Assembly: GCF_014145335.1 (NCBI RefSeq)
Contig: NZ_JACIVI010000001.1
Span: 1,488,001 to 1,552,000, forward strand
Reading direction: 5' to 3'
Origin: Aquariibacter albus
Lineage (GTDB): Bacteria > Pseudomonadota > Gammaproteobacteria > Burkholderiales > Burkholderiaceae_C
Length of the DNA stretch: 64,000 bases
The notes under the pieces are model-generated. The model was given only the letters and a program-made list of their open reading frames with translations, was not told the origin of the DNA and did no database searches. Position numbers and translations under genes: made by a program. Below are positions 1-13,372 of the stretch, one piece after another. Within the stretch, counting starts at the first letter, position 1. The number at the start of each line of letters is the position of its first letter.

Positions 1-586
1 GGGGGGCGCGACCCGGCAGGGGCGGGCGCGACTCGGCCCGGCGGGCGCGGCGGCGCTGCACCTCGGCCGCGGCGGCGTCGCGGTGTTCGGCATCGACCGG
101 GCTGGCCGGCTGGCCGTCGAGGTCGATGCGCTCGGGCTGGCTGGCCAGGGCCTTGAGGTAAGCCGTGGCCGTGGTGTGGCGGTGCAGGAAGGCCGAGAGG
201 ATCTTCTTGCCGAAGACGCCCGGCGCGCGGGCCTGGATGTCGGCCTGGATGCGCAGCTTCAGCGGCCGGGCCTGGCCGGGCGTGAAGACGGCCGGAAAGC
301 GTGCCGCGAGCTCGGCCCCGCAGGCGGCCAGGCTCATGCCGGGGGCAGAAGCTGCCGCATCGGCGGCCGCGGCCTCGGGGGGCGCGTCCGGTGCCTCGCG
401 GCCGCCCTCAGCGGCCAGGGCCTGCGGGGCGGGGGCAAGGACTGCGTCGGCCGGCTCGGTCGGCTGCGCCACCGCATCGGCCGGGGCCTCGGGCAGGGCC
501 GTGCCCTGGGGCTCGGGGCGCGCAGCGTCGGCCTGCGACAGGCTCGGGGACGGGGTCGATTCAGCGGGGGACGAAGAAGGCAGCAC
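1..586 (-). CDS. ProQ/FinO-family RNA chaperone, 3' end cut by window edge
   Basis: This is a global RNA-binding protein family that binds structured sRNAs and mRNA 3' ends. Only the N-terminal ~195 residues are in the window. An Ala/Pro-rich, low-complexity stretch of about 80 residues comes first, followed by a ProQ/FinO domain. The domain shows the core 'ARFPAVFTPGQARPLKLRI', a 'GKKILSAFLHRHTTATAYL' helix and 'ERIDLDGQPA', which align with the start, middle and end of the E. coli ProQ domain. The frame has no stop before base 1, so the gene is partial. I chose the GTG at 586 because no in-frame ATG precedes the domain except one at 337, which lies right at the domain edge and lacks a Shine-Dalgarno sequence. 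The true start is uncertain. The domain call is firm; sRNA targets cannot be inferred. Confidence 0.75.
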   Translation of the reverse strand, partial: MLPSSSPAESTPSPSLSQADAARPEPQGTALPEAPADAVAQPTEPADAVLAPAPQALAAEGGREAPDAPPEAAAADAAASAPGMSLAACGAELAARFPAVFTPGQARPLKLRIQADIQARAPGVFGKKILSAFLHRHTTATAYLKALASQPERIDLDGQPASPVDAEHRDAAAAEVQRRRARRAESRPPLPGRAP

Positions 587-637
587 GGCAAAGCCAGGTC
601 GGGGAAAACCGGGCGATTGTCTCCGCCCGGCCCGGGG

Positions 638-662
638 CCGCCCTTCAGGGGCGACGGCCGGG
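638..662 (-). terminator. weak GC hairpin after the M16 peptidase gene
   Basis: On the minus strand an arm CGCCC and an arm GGGCG flank a short loop just downstream of the M16 stop. There is no T run, so it is at best an RNA-end stabiliser or a Rho-dependent end. Confidence 0.2.
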
Positions 663-666
663 GGGC

Positions 667-3438
<2,772 letters not shown>

Positions 3439-3553
3439 GGGCAGAGGCTCGTCAGCGTCAGGGCGGGGCGCCCTGCGATCCGGCAGTCTAGCCAGCGGTT
3501 CCCTGCGCGCGGCGCGCGGGGCCTTGCGCCCCGGGCCGCAGCCTGTCCACGGA

Positions 3554-4093
3554 TTACTTGTTCGAGGTTTCGGCGTAGCGCGCGATGCCCGAGACGATCT
3601 CGGCCTTGGCGGCCTCCGGGCCTTCCCAGCCCTTGACCTTGACCCACTTGCCGGCTTCCAGGTCCTTGTAGTGCTCGAAGAAATGCTGGATGGCCTTCAG
3701 GCGCATCTGGTTGATGTCTTCCGGCTTCTGCCAGTGGGTGTAGATCGGCAGGATCTTGTCGATGGGCACGGCCAGCAGCTTGGCGTCGCCGCCGGCTTCG
3801 TCGTCCATCTGCAGCACGCCGATCGGGCGGCAGGTCACGACCACGCCCGGGGTCAGCGGGTAGGGGGTGATCACCAGCACGTCGACCGGGTCGCCGTCGT
3901 CCGACAGGGTCTGCGGGATGTAGCCGTAGTTGCAGGGGTAGTGCATCGCGGTGGTCATGAACCGGTCGACGAAGATCGCGCCGGTTTCCTTGTCCACCTC
4001 GTACTTGATCGGGTCCGCGTTCATCGGGATCTCGATGACCACGTTGAATTGCTCGGGCGCCTTGGCGCCGGGGGTCACGTTGTTCAGGCTCAT
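3554..4093 (-). CDS. ppa: soluble inorganic pyrophosphatase
   Basis: A cytoplasmic family I pyrophosphatase of 179 residues, which hydrolyses PPi to two phosphates and pulls biosynthetic reactions forward. The signature '[10 protein letters not shown]' with the catalytic Asp cluster, the '[20 protein letters not shown]' segment and the KW/KVKGWE C-terminal region are intact. Start chosen at '[15 protein letters not shown]', matching family N-termini; a longer in-frame extension upstream is not conserved in character. It diverges from hppA across ~205 bases, so two different PPi-consuming enzymes share one control region. A TAGAAT -10-like element lies about 50 bases upstream. Confidence 0.97.
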   Translation of the reverse strand: MSLNNVTPGAKAPEQFNVVIEIPMNADPIKYEVDKETGAIFVDRFMTTAMHYPCNYGYIPQTLSDDGDPVDVLVITPYPLTPGVVVTCRPIGVLQMDDEAGGDAKLLAVPIDKILPIYTHWQKPEDINQMRLKAIQHFFEHYKDLEAGKWVKVKGWEGPEAAKAEIVSGIARYAETSNK

Positions 4094-4143
4094 GCGGGCT
4101 CGCTGATGCGTGGGAGGGAAGGGACAACTACGGGTTGTTGCGG

Positions 4144-4149
4144 ATTCTA
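4144..4149 (-). promoter_or_regulatory. candidate -10 element (TAGAAT) for ppa
   Basis: On the minus strand CTAGAATCC lies about 50 bases upstream of the ppa start. The same string recurs upstream of gpmA, yqgE and tRNA-Leu. No good -35 hexamer is visible at 16-18 bases. Confidence 0.35.
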
Positions 4150-4298
4150 GGGGCCGGGCTTGCGGTGGACTGACCCAGGGCGGACCCGCGTTGCCCCTCT
4201 CCGGTGCGTCCCCTACATTGCCCGCGACCCCTGCCCAGGCTTGCAGGTTGCCGCGCAGCGCGTCACACCACATCGATAACGAGGAAGGAGACACGTTC

Positions 4299-6485
<2,187 letters not shown>

Positions 6486-6491
6486 GCCGTC

Positions 6492-6518
6492 GGCCGGCGG
6501 ACGCAGCGTCCGCCGGCC
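6492..6518 (+). terminator. perfect 13-bp palindromic hairpin after hppA
   Basis: Arms GGCCGGCGGACGC (6492-6504) and its exact complement (6506-6518) begin 6 bases after the hppA stop. No T tract follows, so it is more likely a transcript-end stabiliser than a terminator by itself. Confidence 0.4.
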
Positions 6519-6554
6519 GGCCCCCTCCCCCGGCCCGGCCCTGCGCCGGGCCCG

Positions 6555-6601
6555 ACGGCGGATTCGCCGGCCCCGAGAAGGCCGCCGAATCCGCCGTTTT
6601 T
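6555..6601 (+). terminator. intrinsic terminator of hppA
   Basis: A 12-bp perfect stem (ACGGCGGATTCG with CGAATCCGCCGT) is extended inside by GGCC/GGCC and followed directly by TTTTT at 6597-6601. It separates hppA from the flagellar genes. Confidence 0.9.
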
Positions 6602-6716
6602 CATGGCATGCCCGGGGCGGCTGCGGCCGAAGAATGAGCTCACCGCGTTCCTGCGACGCGTTCTCCGCCGGCATCCTCCCGTCCGGCGCACCACGTGACC
6701 CCTTAGGAGTGCTGCC

Positions 6717-7538
6717 GTGCCCCAGACCATCAACACCAACACGATGTCGCTCAATGCGCAACGCAATCTGAACGCATCGCAGTCCACGCTCTCCACCTCG
6801 ATGCAGCGCCTGTCCTCCGGCCTGCGGGTGAACAGCGCGAAGGACGACGCCGCCGGTCTGGCCATCGCCGAGCGCATGAACGCCCAGGTCCGCGGCATGA
6901 ACGTGGCGGTCCGCAATGCGAACGACGGCATCTCGCTGTTCCAGACGGCCGAAGGCGCGATGGGCAAGATCGGCGAGAACCTGCAGCGCATCCGCGAGCT
7001 GGCCGTGCAATCGGCCAACGGCTCGATCAGCGACGCCGACCGTGCCAACCTGCAATCCGAGGCCGATCAACTGGTCGAGGAAATCGCCCGCGTCGCCGAC
7101 AACGCCAAGTTCAACGGCATCAACCTGCTGGACGGCAGCTTCACCAGCACCGACTTCCAGATCGGCGCCGATGGCACCGACACCCTGACGGCGACGACCG
7201 ACTTCGACATGACGGCGCTGACTGCCTACGCAGCCGCCGACATCAGCACCGCCGGAGCCGCCAGCGCGGTGATCGCGGACCTGGACGCCGACCTCGACAT
7301 CGTCAACACCGCGCGCGCGCAGTCCGGCGCGATCCAGAGCCGCTTCGAGACCGTGGTGTCGCAGCTGCAGATCAGCGTCGAGAACACCTCGGCCGCACGC
7401 GGCCGGATCATGGACGCCGACTTCGCGGCCGAGACCGCCAACCTCTCGAAGGCGCAGATCCTGCAGCAGGCCGGCACCGCCATGGTCGCCCAGGCCAACC
7501 AGCTGCCGCAGCAGGTGCTCAAGCTGCTGCAGGGCTGA
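6717..7538 (+). CDS. fliC: flagellin
   Basis: The filament subunit, 273 residues. The N-terminal D0/D1 region ('[19 protein letters not shown]', '[20 protein letters not shown]') and the C-terminal D1/D0 region ('[20 protein letters not shown]', '[19 protein letters not shown]') are canonical. Only about 70 variable residues lie between them, so outer domains D2/D3 are essentially missing. The start is GTG; AGGAG at 6705-6709 sits 7 bases upstream and supports it. It is first in the fliC-fliD-fliS-fliT group. Unlike fliD and fliS, no clear sigma-28 promoter is visible upstream. Confidence 0.96.
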   Translation: MPQTINTNTMSLNAQRNLNASQSTLSTSMQRLSSGLRVNSAKDDAAGLAIAERMNAQVRGMNVAVRNANDGISLFQTAEGAMGKIGENLQRIRELAVQSANGSISDADRANLQSEADQLVEEIARVADNAKFNGINLLDGSFTSTDFQIGADGTDTLTATTDFDMTALTAYAAADISTAGAASAVIADLDADLDIVNTARAQSGAIQSRFETVVSQLQISVENTSAARGRIMDADFAAETANLSKAQILQQAGTAMVAQANQLPQQVLKLLQG

Positions 7539-7632
7539 CGCCGGACCGCGCCCCGCGCGCGGCCGCACCCCTCTCCTGACACGCCCGGGCCCGGCCCGCT
7601 GGCCGCATGCGGCCGGCGCGCCGGGCCTTGTC

Positions 7633-7659
7633 TCAAGTCGGCGCCGGTTCGGCCGATGC
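7633..7659 (+). promoter_or_regulatory. sigma-28 (FliA) promoter of fliD
   Basis: TCAAG (7633-7637), a gap of 14 bases, then GCCGATGC (7652-7659). This is the spacing and sequence expected for a flagellar class III promoter (TAAAG/TCAAG ... GCCGATAA), about 30 bases before the fliD start. Confidence 0.7.
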
Positions 7660-7687
7660 CCCTGCGACACCCCCAAGGAATTCCACC

Positions 7688-9073
7688 ATGGCGACCGTTT
7701 CCTCCACCGGCCTGGGCAGCGGGCTCGACGTCAGCTCCATCGTCAACCAGCTGGTCGCGCTCGAGCGCCAGCCCATCACCCAGCTGCAGACCGCGGCCAA
7801 GGGGATCCAGACCAAGATCTCGGCCTACGGCCAGATCACCAGCCTGACCAACACGCTGCGCGATGCCTCGGCCAAGCTGGCCGGTTCGAGCCTGTGGCAG
7901 CAGAGCAGCGCCAGCAGCGACAGCACGGCCCTGAAGGTCAGCGGCAGCGGCAGTGCGGCAGCCGGCAGCTACACGGTCAGCGTGCAGCAGCTCGCGCGTG
8001 CGCACAGCCTGGCCTCGCCGGCCCAGGCCAGCGCCGAGGCGGTGATGGGCAGCGGCCAGCTCGCGCTGACCGTCGGCGGCAGCACGACCACGCTCAGCTT
8101 CAGCGAGGCCGACACCACGCTGGCCGACATCCGCGACGCCATCAATGCCAGCGCCGCCGGCGTGAGCGCGGCCATCGTCAGCGACGTGAACGGCGCCCGC
8201 CTGACCCTGACCAGCCGCCAGAGCGGCCTCGCCCAGGCCATGACCCTCAGCGCGACCGACCTGTCCGGCGGCGCGGCCAGCGGCCCCTTCGCCAGCCTGG
8301 GCTACCCCGGCGGCATGGTGGAGACCCAGGCGGCCGCCAATGCCCGGGCCACCGTCAACGGCCTGGCGGTGGAATCGGCCAGCAACCAGCTCGACGGCGC
8401 CATCCCCGGCCTGAGCCTGAACCTGCAGGCCGTCACCAGCACGCCGGCCGAGATCAGCGTCAGCAGCGACAGCAGCAGCCAGAAGGCGGCGGTGCAGGCC
8501 TTCGCCGACGCCTACAACGCCCTGAACAACTACCTGCGCACGCAGACCCGCTACGACGACAGCACCAGCACCGCCGGCACGCTGCAGGGCGACAGCACCG
8601 CCGTCGGCGTGCTGAGCCGGATGCGCGGCATGCTGCGCGAGAGCAGCAGCGCCTCGGCCCGTTTCGGTCGCCTGGCCGACCTGGGCTTCGACGTGCAGAA
8701 GGACGGCACGATCAAGCTCGACAACGCGAAGCTCGACACCGCGCTGGCCCAGCCGGCCGAGCTGGCCAAGCTCTTCGGGGCGAGCGGCAGCAGCGGCGAC
8801 AGCGCCAGCCAGGGCCTGGCCCTGCGCATGCGCAAGCTGGCCGACAGCCTGACCGGCTACGACGGCCAGCTCAGCGCCCGCAGCGACGGCCTGCGCTCGC
8901 GCCTGAACCGCAATGGCGACGAGCAGGACCGCCTGGAGACCCGGGTCAGCCAGATCCAGGCCCGCCTGCTGCGGCAGTACCAGGCGCTGGATGCCAGCAT
9001 GAGCCAGCTCAATGGCCTGTCCAGCTACGTCACGCAGCAGATCACCGCACTGAACAAGAGCTCCAGCGGCTGA
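7688..9073 (+). CDS. fliD: flagellar hook-associated protein 2 (filament cap)
   Basis: A 461-residue cap protein that helps flagellin fold at the filament tip. The N-terminus 'TGLGSGLDVSSIVNQLVALE' is the FliD_N signature, and the C-terminal helical region ('RLETRVSQIQARLLRQYQAL', 'QLNGLSSYVTQQI') matches FliD_C. The Ser/Ala-rich middle is normal for the family. ATG at 7688 is preceded by AAGGAA at 7676-7681. A longer upstream extension in frame would read through the promoter and is rejected. It is followed by its export chaperone FliT two genes later. Confidence 0.95.
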   Translation: MATVSSTGLGSGLDVSSIVNQLVALERQPITQLQTAAKGIQTKISAYGQITSLTNTLRDASAKLAGSSLWQQSSASSDSTALKVSGSGSAAAGSYTVSVQQLARAHSLASPAQASAEAVMGSGQLALTVGGSTTTLSFSEADTTLADIRDAINASAAGVSAAIVSDVNGARLTLTSRQSGLAQAMTLSATDLSGGAASGPFASLGYPGGMVETQAAANARATVNGLAVESASNQLDGAIPGLSLNLQAVTSTPAEISVSSDSSSQKAAVQAFADAYNALNNYLRTQTRYDDSTSTAGTLQGDSTAVGVLSRMRGMLRESSSASARFGRLADLGFDVQKDGTIKLDNAKLDTALAQPAELAKLFGASGSSGDSASQGLALRMRKLADSLTGYDGQLSARSDGLRSRLNRNGDEQDRLETRVSQIQARLLRQYQALDASMSQLNGLSSYVTQQITALNKSSSG

Positions 9074-9133
9074 TGCCGCCGGACAGCCCGCCATCAGCGG
9101 CTGCGGCACCCCGCTATTCGGGCTTTCCGCGAC

Positions 9134-9161
9134 TCAAGCCCGGCAGCCCGCAGACCGATAG
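9134..9161 (+). promoter_or_regulatory. candidate sigma-28 promoter for fliS-fliT
   Basis: TCAAG (9134-9138), 15 bases, then ACCGATAG (9154-9161), about 43 bases before the fliS start. It is one base longer in spacing and one mismatch from the consensus -10, so it is weaker than the fliD promoter. Confidence 0.5.
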
Positions 9162-9203
9162 CCAGTCATTGGCCCCGCGATCCTGAACCCAGCGCCCCAC
9201 ACC

Positions 9204-9641
9204 ATGCACGCCTTCGCCAGCCCCTTCGCACCGCGCCGCAGCGCCGGCCTTGCCAACGCCTACCGCCAGGTCGGCGTCGAGACCGAGGTCGACACCGCCA
9301 ATCCGCACCAGCTGGTCGCGATGCTGTTCAACGGCCTGCTCGACAGCATCCACCGCGCCCGCGGCGCGATGCGCCAGGGCGAGATCGCGGAGAAGGGCGC
9401 CGCGCTGACCCGTGGCATCCGCATCCTGGAAGAAGGCCTGCGCAGTGCGCTGGACCGCCAGGCCGGCGGCGAGCTGGCCACCCGGCTCGACGGGCTCTAC
9501 GGCTACCTGGCTCACCGCCTGCTGGAAGCCAATCTGCGCAACGACGAATCCCTCCTCGATGAATGCGTGCGCCTGATCCAGCCGCTGCGCGAGGCCTGGG
9601 GCACGATCCAGCCGCAGGTCACCGCCAGGCCGGGACGCTGA
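9204..9641 (+). CDS. fliS: flagellin export chaperone FliS
   Basis: A 145-residue cytoplasmic chaperone that binds the flagellin C-terminus and prevents premature polymerisation. The family pattern 'ANAYRQVGVETEVDTANPHQLVAMLFNGLLD' is split across residues ~17-46: the Y-Q-V/ET motif, then P-H-x-L-V-x-M-L-F-G. 'EEGLRSALDRQAGGELATRL' also fits, as do the leucine-rich later helices. Normal family length is 120-150. It lies between fliD and fliT, 4-49 bases from the next gene depending on the fliT start. Confidence 0.93.
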   Translation: MHAFASPFAPRRSAGLANAYRQVGVETEVDTANPHQLVAMLFNGLLDSIHRARGAMRQGEIAEKGAALTRGIRILEEGLRSALDRQAGGELATRLDGLYGYLAHRLLEANLRNDESLLDECVRLIQPLREAWGTIQPQVTARPGR

Positions 9642-9690
9642 GCCCATGGCCCGCCCCACCGCACCCTTCCGCGTCCCGGAGACCGCCACC

Positions 9691-9993
9691 ATGCCCCCGA
9701 CTCCCCTGCTGCCCTACTACCAGGCCCTGGAGAAGGCCAGCCAGCGCATGCTGGATGCCGCCCGGGACGGCGACTGGGACGGCGTCGTGCGCCTGGAAGG
9801 CGCCTGCGGCCTGCTGATCTCCCAGCTCAAGCATGCCGCCGGCCAGAGCGACCTGGGCCGCGAGGAGCGCCAGCTCAAGCACCGCATCATGCAGCGCATC
9901 CTGGTCAACGACGCCCAGATCCGCAGCCTGGCCGAGCCCTGGCTGGACGACCTGAACGCCACCCTCGGCGGCCGGCCGGCGCTGATGCACTGA
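9691..9993 (+). CDS. fliT: FliT-like flagellar export chaperone
   Basis: A small helical protein of 100 residues downstream of fliS, the position of FliT, the chaperone of FliD. The pattern 'YYQALEKASQRMLDAARDGD' followed by a heptad-like 'VVRLEGACGLLISQLK' helix fits the family. I chose the ATG at 9691 because GGAG at 9678-9681 is well spaced. An alternative ATG at 9646, four bases after the fliS stop, has no Shine-Dalgarno sequence and would add a Pro-rich leader. The family is poorly conserved, so the name relies partly on position. Confidence 0.75.
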   Translation: MPPTPLLPYYQALEKASQRMLDAARDGDWDGVVRLEGACGLLISQLKHAAGQSDLGREERQLKHRIMQRILVNDAQIRSLAEPWLDDLNATLGGRPALMH

Positions 9994-10015
9994 ACCGGCC
10001 CGCCGGCGCGGCCCT

Positions 10016-12331
10016 TCAGGCCGCGCCGAGCTCCGCGCGCAGCGTGCGGGCCGCCTCGACCATCACCCGCAAGGCCGCCTCGGTCTCGGGCCAGCCCCGG
10101 GTCTTCAGACCGCAGTCCGGATTGACCCAGAGGCGCTGCGGCGGAATCACCGCCAGGGCACGACGCAGCAGGTGCAGCACCTCCTCGCGTGCCGGCACCC
10201 GCGGCGAGTGGATGTCGTAGACGCCGGGGCCGATGTCGTTCGGGTAGGCCGATCCGCCGAAGTCGTCGAGCAGGGTCATGCCCGAACGGCTGGTCTCCAG
10301 CGTGATCACGTCGGCATCGAGGGCAACGATGCTGTCGAGGATGTCGCTGAACTCGGCGTAACACATGTGGGTGTGGATCTGCGTGGCGTCGCCGACGCCG
10401 CCGGCCGTGAGGCGGAAGGCCCGGGTCGCCCAGCGGAGGTAGTCGTCCCAGGCGCTGCGCGGCAGCGGCAGGCCTTCGCGCAGTGCGGGCTCGTCGATCT
10501 GGATGATCGCGATGCCTGCGGCCTCCAGGTCGCGCACCTCGTCGCGGAGCGCCAGGGCCAGCTGCAGGGCGGTGGTCTCGCGCGGCTGGTCGTCGCGGAC
10601 GAAGGACCACTGCAGCATCGTCACCGGCCCGGTGAGCATGCCCTTGACCGGCTTGCGGCTCAGGGCCTGAGCCTGGCTGGCCCAGGCCACCGTCATCGCC
10701 TGCGGCCGTTCCACGTCCCCGTAGAGGATGGGCGGCTTCACGCAGCGCGAGCCGTAGGACTGCACCCAGCCCTTCGCGCTGAAGGTGTAGCCCGCAAGCT
10801 GCTCGCCGAAGAACTCGACCATGTCGTTGCGCTCGGCCTCGCCATGCACGAGCACGTCCAGGCCCAGCGCGTCCTGGCGCTGCAGGGTGTCGGCCAGGAT
10901 CTGCCGCAGCAGGGCTTCGTAGCCCGCCGCATCGAGCGTGCCGGCGCGTCGGGCGGCGCGGGCCGCGCGGATCTCGGCCGTCTGCGGGAAGGAACCGATC
11001 GTCGTCGTCGGCAGCAGCGGCAGGCCGAGCCGGGCCTGCTGCATCGCCGCACGCTCGGCATGGGGCCGGTGGCGGGCCTCATCGGCGGGCTGCAGGGCGG
11101 CCAGCCGGGCCGCCACCGCAGGACGGCGCAGGCGCGGATCGGCACGGCGCGCCGCGCAGGCCGCGCGAGACGCGGCCCAGGCACCGGCCACCGCCTGCTC
11201 GCCCTGGCAGAGCGCCGTCTTCAGCAGGCGCAGCTCGTCGAGCTTCTCCTGCGCCCCCGCCAGCCAGGGCCGCACGCCGGCATCGACCTGGGCGTCGTCC
11301 GACAGGCTCAGCGGCACATGCAGCAGCGAGCATGAGGGCGCCAGCCACAAACGCCCCTGGCGCAGGCGGTGCAGCGTGCGCAGACGCGGCAAGAGCTGGT
11401 CGAGGTCGCTGCGCCAGATGTTGCGACCGTCGATCAGGCCGACCGACAGCTCGCGCTCCTGCGGCAGCAGGGCGGCCACCGCCTCCAGCTCCTGCGGCGC
11501 ACGCACGCCGTCGACGTGCAGGCCGGCCACCGGCAGGCTGCAGGCCAGGGCAAGTCGATCGCCCAGCGGGGCGAAGTAGCTGCAGAGCATCAGGGCCATC
11601 TGCGCCGGCTGCAGCCTGGCATAGGCCCGCGGGAAGGCCTCGCGCCAGGCTGCGGGCAGCTCCAGGCCGAGGATGGGCTCGTCGATCTGGACCCAGTTCA
11701 GGCCCAGCGCGCCGAGGCGGGTCAGCAGCTCCAGATAGACCGGCAGCAGGCGGTCGAGCAGGCTCAGGCGGTCGAAGCCGGCCGCCTGGCCCTTGCCGAG
11801 CCACAGGAAGCTCAGCGGCCCCAGCAGCACCGGCTTGACCGGATGACCCAGGGCCTGGGCCTCGCGGACTTCGTCGAGCAGACGGTGCGAGGCCAGGCGG
11901 AAGGCGGTGTCGGGCCCGAACTCGGGGACCAGGTAGTGGTAGTTGGTGTCGAACCACTTGGTCATCTCCAGGGCCGGGTGACCCGCCGCTGCCGCCTGGC
12001 CGGCGCCATCGGCCGGCCGCGCCGCCTGGCCGCGGCCGAGGCGGAAGTGGCGTGCCAGTTCGCTGTCCTGTGGGCCGAAGCCCATGCGCGCGGGCTCGCA
12101 GCCCAGCATCAGCACATGCTGCGCGACATGGTCGTACCAGGCGAAATCGCCGACGGTGACGTAATCCAGGCCGGCCGCGCGCTGCTCGGCCCAGCGCTCC
12201 GCCCGCAGGCGGCGACCCAGGGCCTCCAGCGCCGGCTCGTCGATCTCGCCACGCCAGTGGCGTTCCAGCGCGAACTTCAGCTCACGGTTCAGACCGATGC
12301 GCGGAACGCCGAGAACATGAGAGAAAATCAC
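10016..12331 (-). CDS. metE: cobalamin-independent methionine synthase
   Basis: A 771-residue enzyme that transfers a methyl group from methyltetrahydropteroyl-glutamate to homocysteine. The N-terminal 'LGVPRIGLNRELKFALE' and 'EMTKWFDTNYHYLVPEF' are MetE signatures. The C-terminal catalytic domain has the zinc ligands in 'HTHMCYAEF' (His and Cys) and 'NPDCGLKTRGW' (Cys), and the homocysteine segment 'TTTIGSFPQT'. Length and both domains are complete. It is transcribed away from metR with 93 bases between them, the usual arrangement for MetR activation. The start ATG is preceded by AAGGATTGAAG. Confidence 0.97.
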   Translation of the reverse strand: MIFSHVLGVPRIGLNRELKFALERHWRGEIDEPALEALGRRLRAERWAEQRAAGLDYVTVGDFAWYDHVAQHVLMLGCEPARMGFGPQDSELARHFRLGRGQAARPADGAGQAAAAGHPALEMTKWFDTNYHYLVPEFGPDTAFRLASHRLLDEVREAQALGHPVKPVLLGPLSFLWLGKGQAAGFDRLSLLDRLLPVYLELLTRLGALGLNWVQIDEPILGLELPAAWREAFPRAYARLQPAQMALMLCSYFAPLGDRLALACSLPVAGLHVDGVRAPQELEAVAALLPQERELSVGLIDGRNIWRSDLDQLLPRLRTLHRLRQGRLWLAPSCSLLHVPLSLSDDAQVDAGVRPWLAGAQEKLDELRLLKTALCQGEQAVAGAWAASRAACAARRADPRLRRPAVAARLAALQPADEARHRPHAERAAMQQARLGLPLLPTTTIGSFPQTAEIRAARAARRAGTLDAAGYEALLRQILADTLQRQDALGLDVLVHGEAERNDMVEFFGEQLAGYTFSAKGWVQSYGSRCVKPPILYGDVERPQAMTVAWASQAQALSRKPVKGMLTGPVTMLQWSFVRDDQPRETTALQLALALRDEVRDLEAAGIAIIQIDEPALREGLPLPRSAWDDYLRWATRAFRLTAGGVGDATQIHTHMCYAEFSDILDSIVALDADVITLETSRSGMTLLDDFGGSAYPNDIGPGVYDIHSPRVPAREEVLHLLRRALAVIPPQRLWVNPDCGLKTRGWPETEAALRVMVEAARTLRAELGAA

Positions 12332-12346
12332 TTCAATCCTTGGTTG

Positions 12347-12367
12347 TGATGAATGGTTTGATCATTC
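12347..12367. promoter_or_regulatory. candidate MetR operator between metE and metR
   Basis: Two nested dyads sit in this AT-richer spot: TGAT-N10-ATCA (12347-12364) and GAATG-N7-CATTC (12351-12367). LysR-type regulators bind such interrupted dyads upstream of the divergent target. It is not an exact match to the enteric MetR consensus (TGAA-N5-TTCA). Confidence 0.45.
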
Positions 12368-12424
12368 CCGGCCCGAACCCTCGGATCAAGCGATAAATAT
12401 TGCCACTCAGCATGAGAGCGACTC

Positions 12425-13354
12425 ATGTCCGCTGCCAACCCCATCGAGCTGCGCCACCTGCGCACCCTCCAGGCCCTGCGTGAGAGCGGCAGCCTGACCC
12501 GGGCCGCCCTGGCCCTGAACATCACCCAGTCGGCGCTGTCGCACCAGCTCAAGGGCCTGGAGGATCTGCTCGGCAGTGCGCTCTTCGAGCGCAAGTCGCA
12601 GCCGCTGCGGTTCAGCGCCGCCGGCCAGCGCCTGCTGCAGCTGGCCGAGGCGGTGCTGCCGCAGGTGGCCGAGGCCGCACGCGACCTCAGCCGTCTGGCC
12701 GCCGGCGCACGCGGCAGCCTGCGCCTGGCGGTGGAATGCCACACCTGCTTCGACTGGCTGATGCCCGCCATGGATGCCCTGCGCGAGCGCTGGCCCGAGG
12801 TGGAGCTGGACATCGTCTCCGGCTTCCACGCCGACCCGATCGGCCTGCTGCTGCAGGACCGGGCCGACCTGGCCATCGTCAGCGACGACAGCGACTGTCC
12901 GGGCGGCGTGCTGCTCCAGCCGCTGTTCGGCTTCGAGATCCTGGCCGTGCTGCCGCGCGCGCACCCGCTCTTGGCCCGGCCCTGGCTGAGCGCCGAGGAC
13001 TTTGCCGGCCAGGCCCTGATCACCTACCCGGTGCCCGACGAACAGCTGGATCTGATCCGCCAGGTGCTGGCGCCTGCCGGCGTGCAGCCGCCGCGCCGCA
13101 GCACCGAGCTGACGGCGGCCATGCTGCAGCTGGTCGCAAGCGGCCGCGGCCTGGCCGCCCTGCCCGCCTGGGCCCTGCACAGCTACCTGGCCCGCAACTA
13201 CGTGGCCAGCCGGCCGATCGGGCCGCAGGGCCTGCACGGCCGGCTGTGGGCGGCCCTGCCCGAGGCCCTGGCCCGCCGCGCCTACGCACAGGACTTCCTG
13301 CAGCTGATGCGCGAGACCTCGGCGCGCAGCCTGCCCGGCATCACGCCGCTGTGA
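12425..13354 (+). CDS. metR: LysR-family activator of methionine genes
   Basis: A 309-residue LysR-type regulator. The N-terminal winged HTH is 'LRHLRTLQALRESGSLTRAA', then 'NITQSALSHQLKGLEDLLGS', residues ~9-60; 'QSALSHQ' is typical of MetR. The effector domain (about 95-295) includes 'VECHTCFDWLMPAMDALRE', a stretch characteristic of MetR proteins, which sense homocysteine. Position divergent from metE supports the assignment. It ends 18 bases from the convergent NarL-type regulator. Confidence 0.93.
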   Translation: MSAANPIELRHLRTLQALRESGSLTRAALALNITQSALSHQLKGLEDLLGSALFERKSQPLRFSAAGQRLLQLAEAVLPQVAEAARDLSRLAAGARGSLRLAVECHTCFDWLMPAMDALRERWPEVELDIVSGFHADPIGLLLQDRADLAIVSDDSDCPGGVLLQPLFGFEILAVLPRAHPLLARPWLSAEDFAGQALITYPVPDEQLDLIRQVLAPAGVQPPRRSTELTAAMLQLVASGRGLAALPAWALHSYLARNYVASRPIGPQGLHGRLWAALPEALARRAYAQDFLQLMRETSARSLPGITPL

Positions 13355-13372
13355 AACGCCGGCGGTCCGCGC

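Noticed and set aside
12332-12424. Possible SAM or cobalamin riboswitch ahead of metE
   Set aside because: The metE 5' region before its ATG is too short for a known riboswitch and shows only the dyads expected for MetR.
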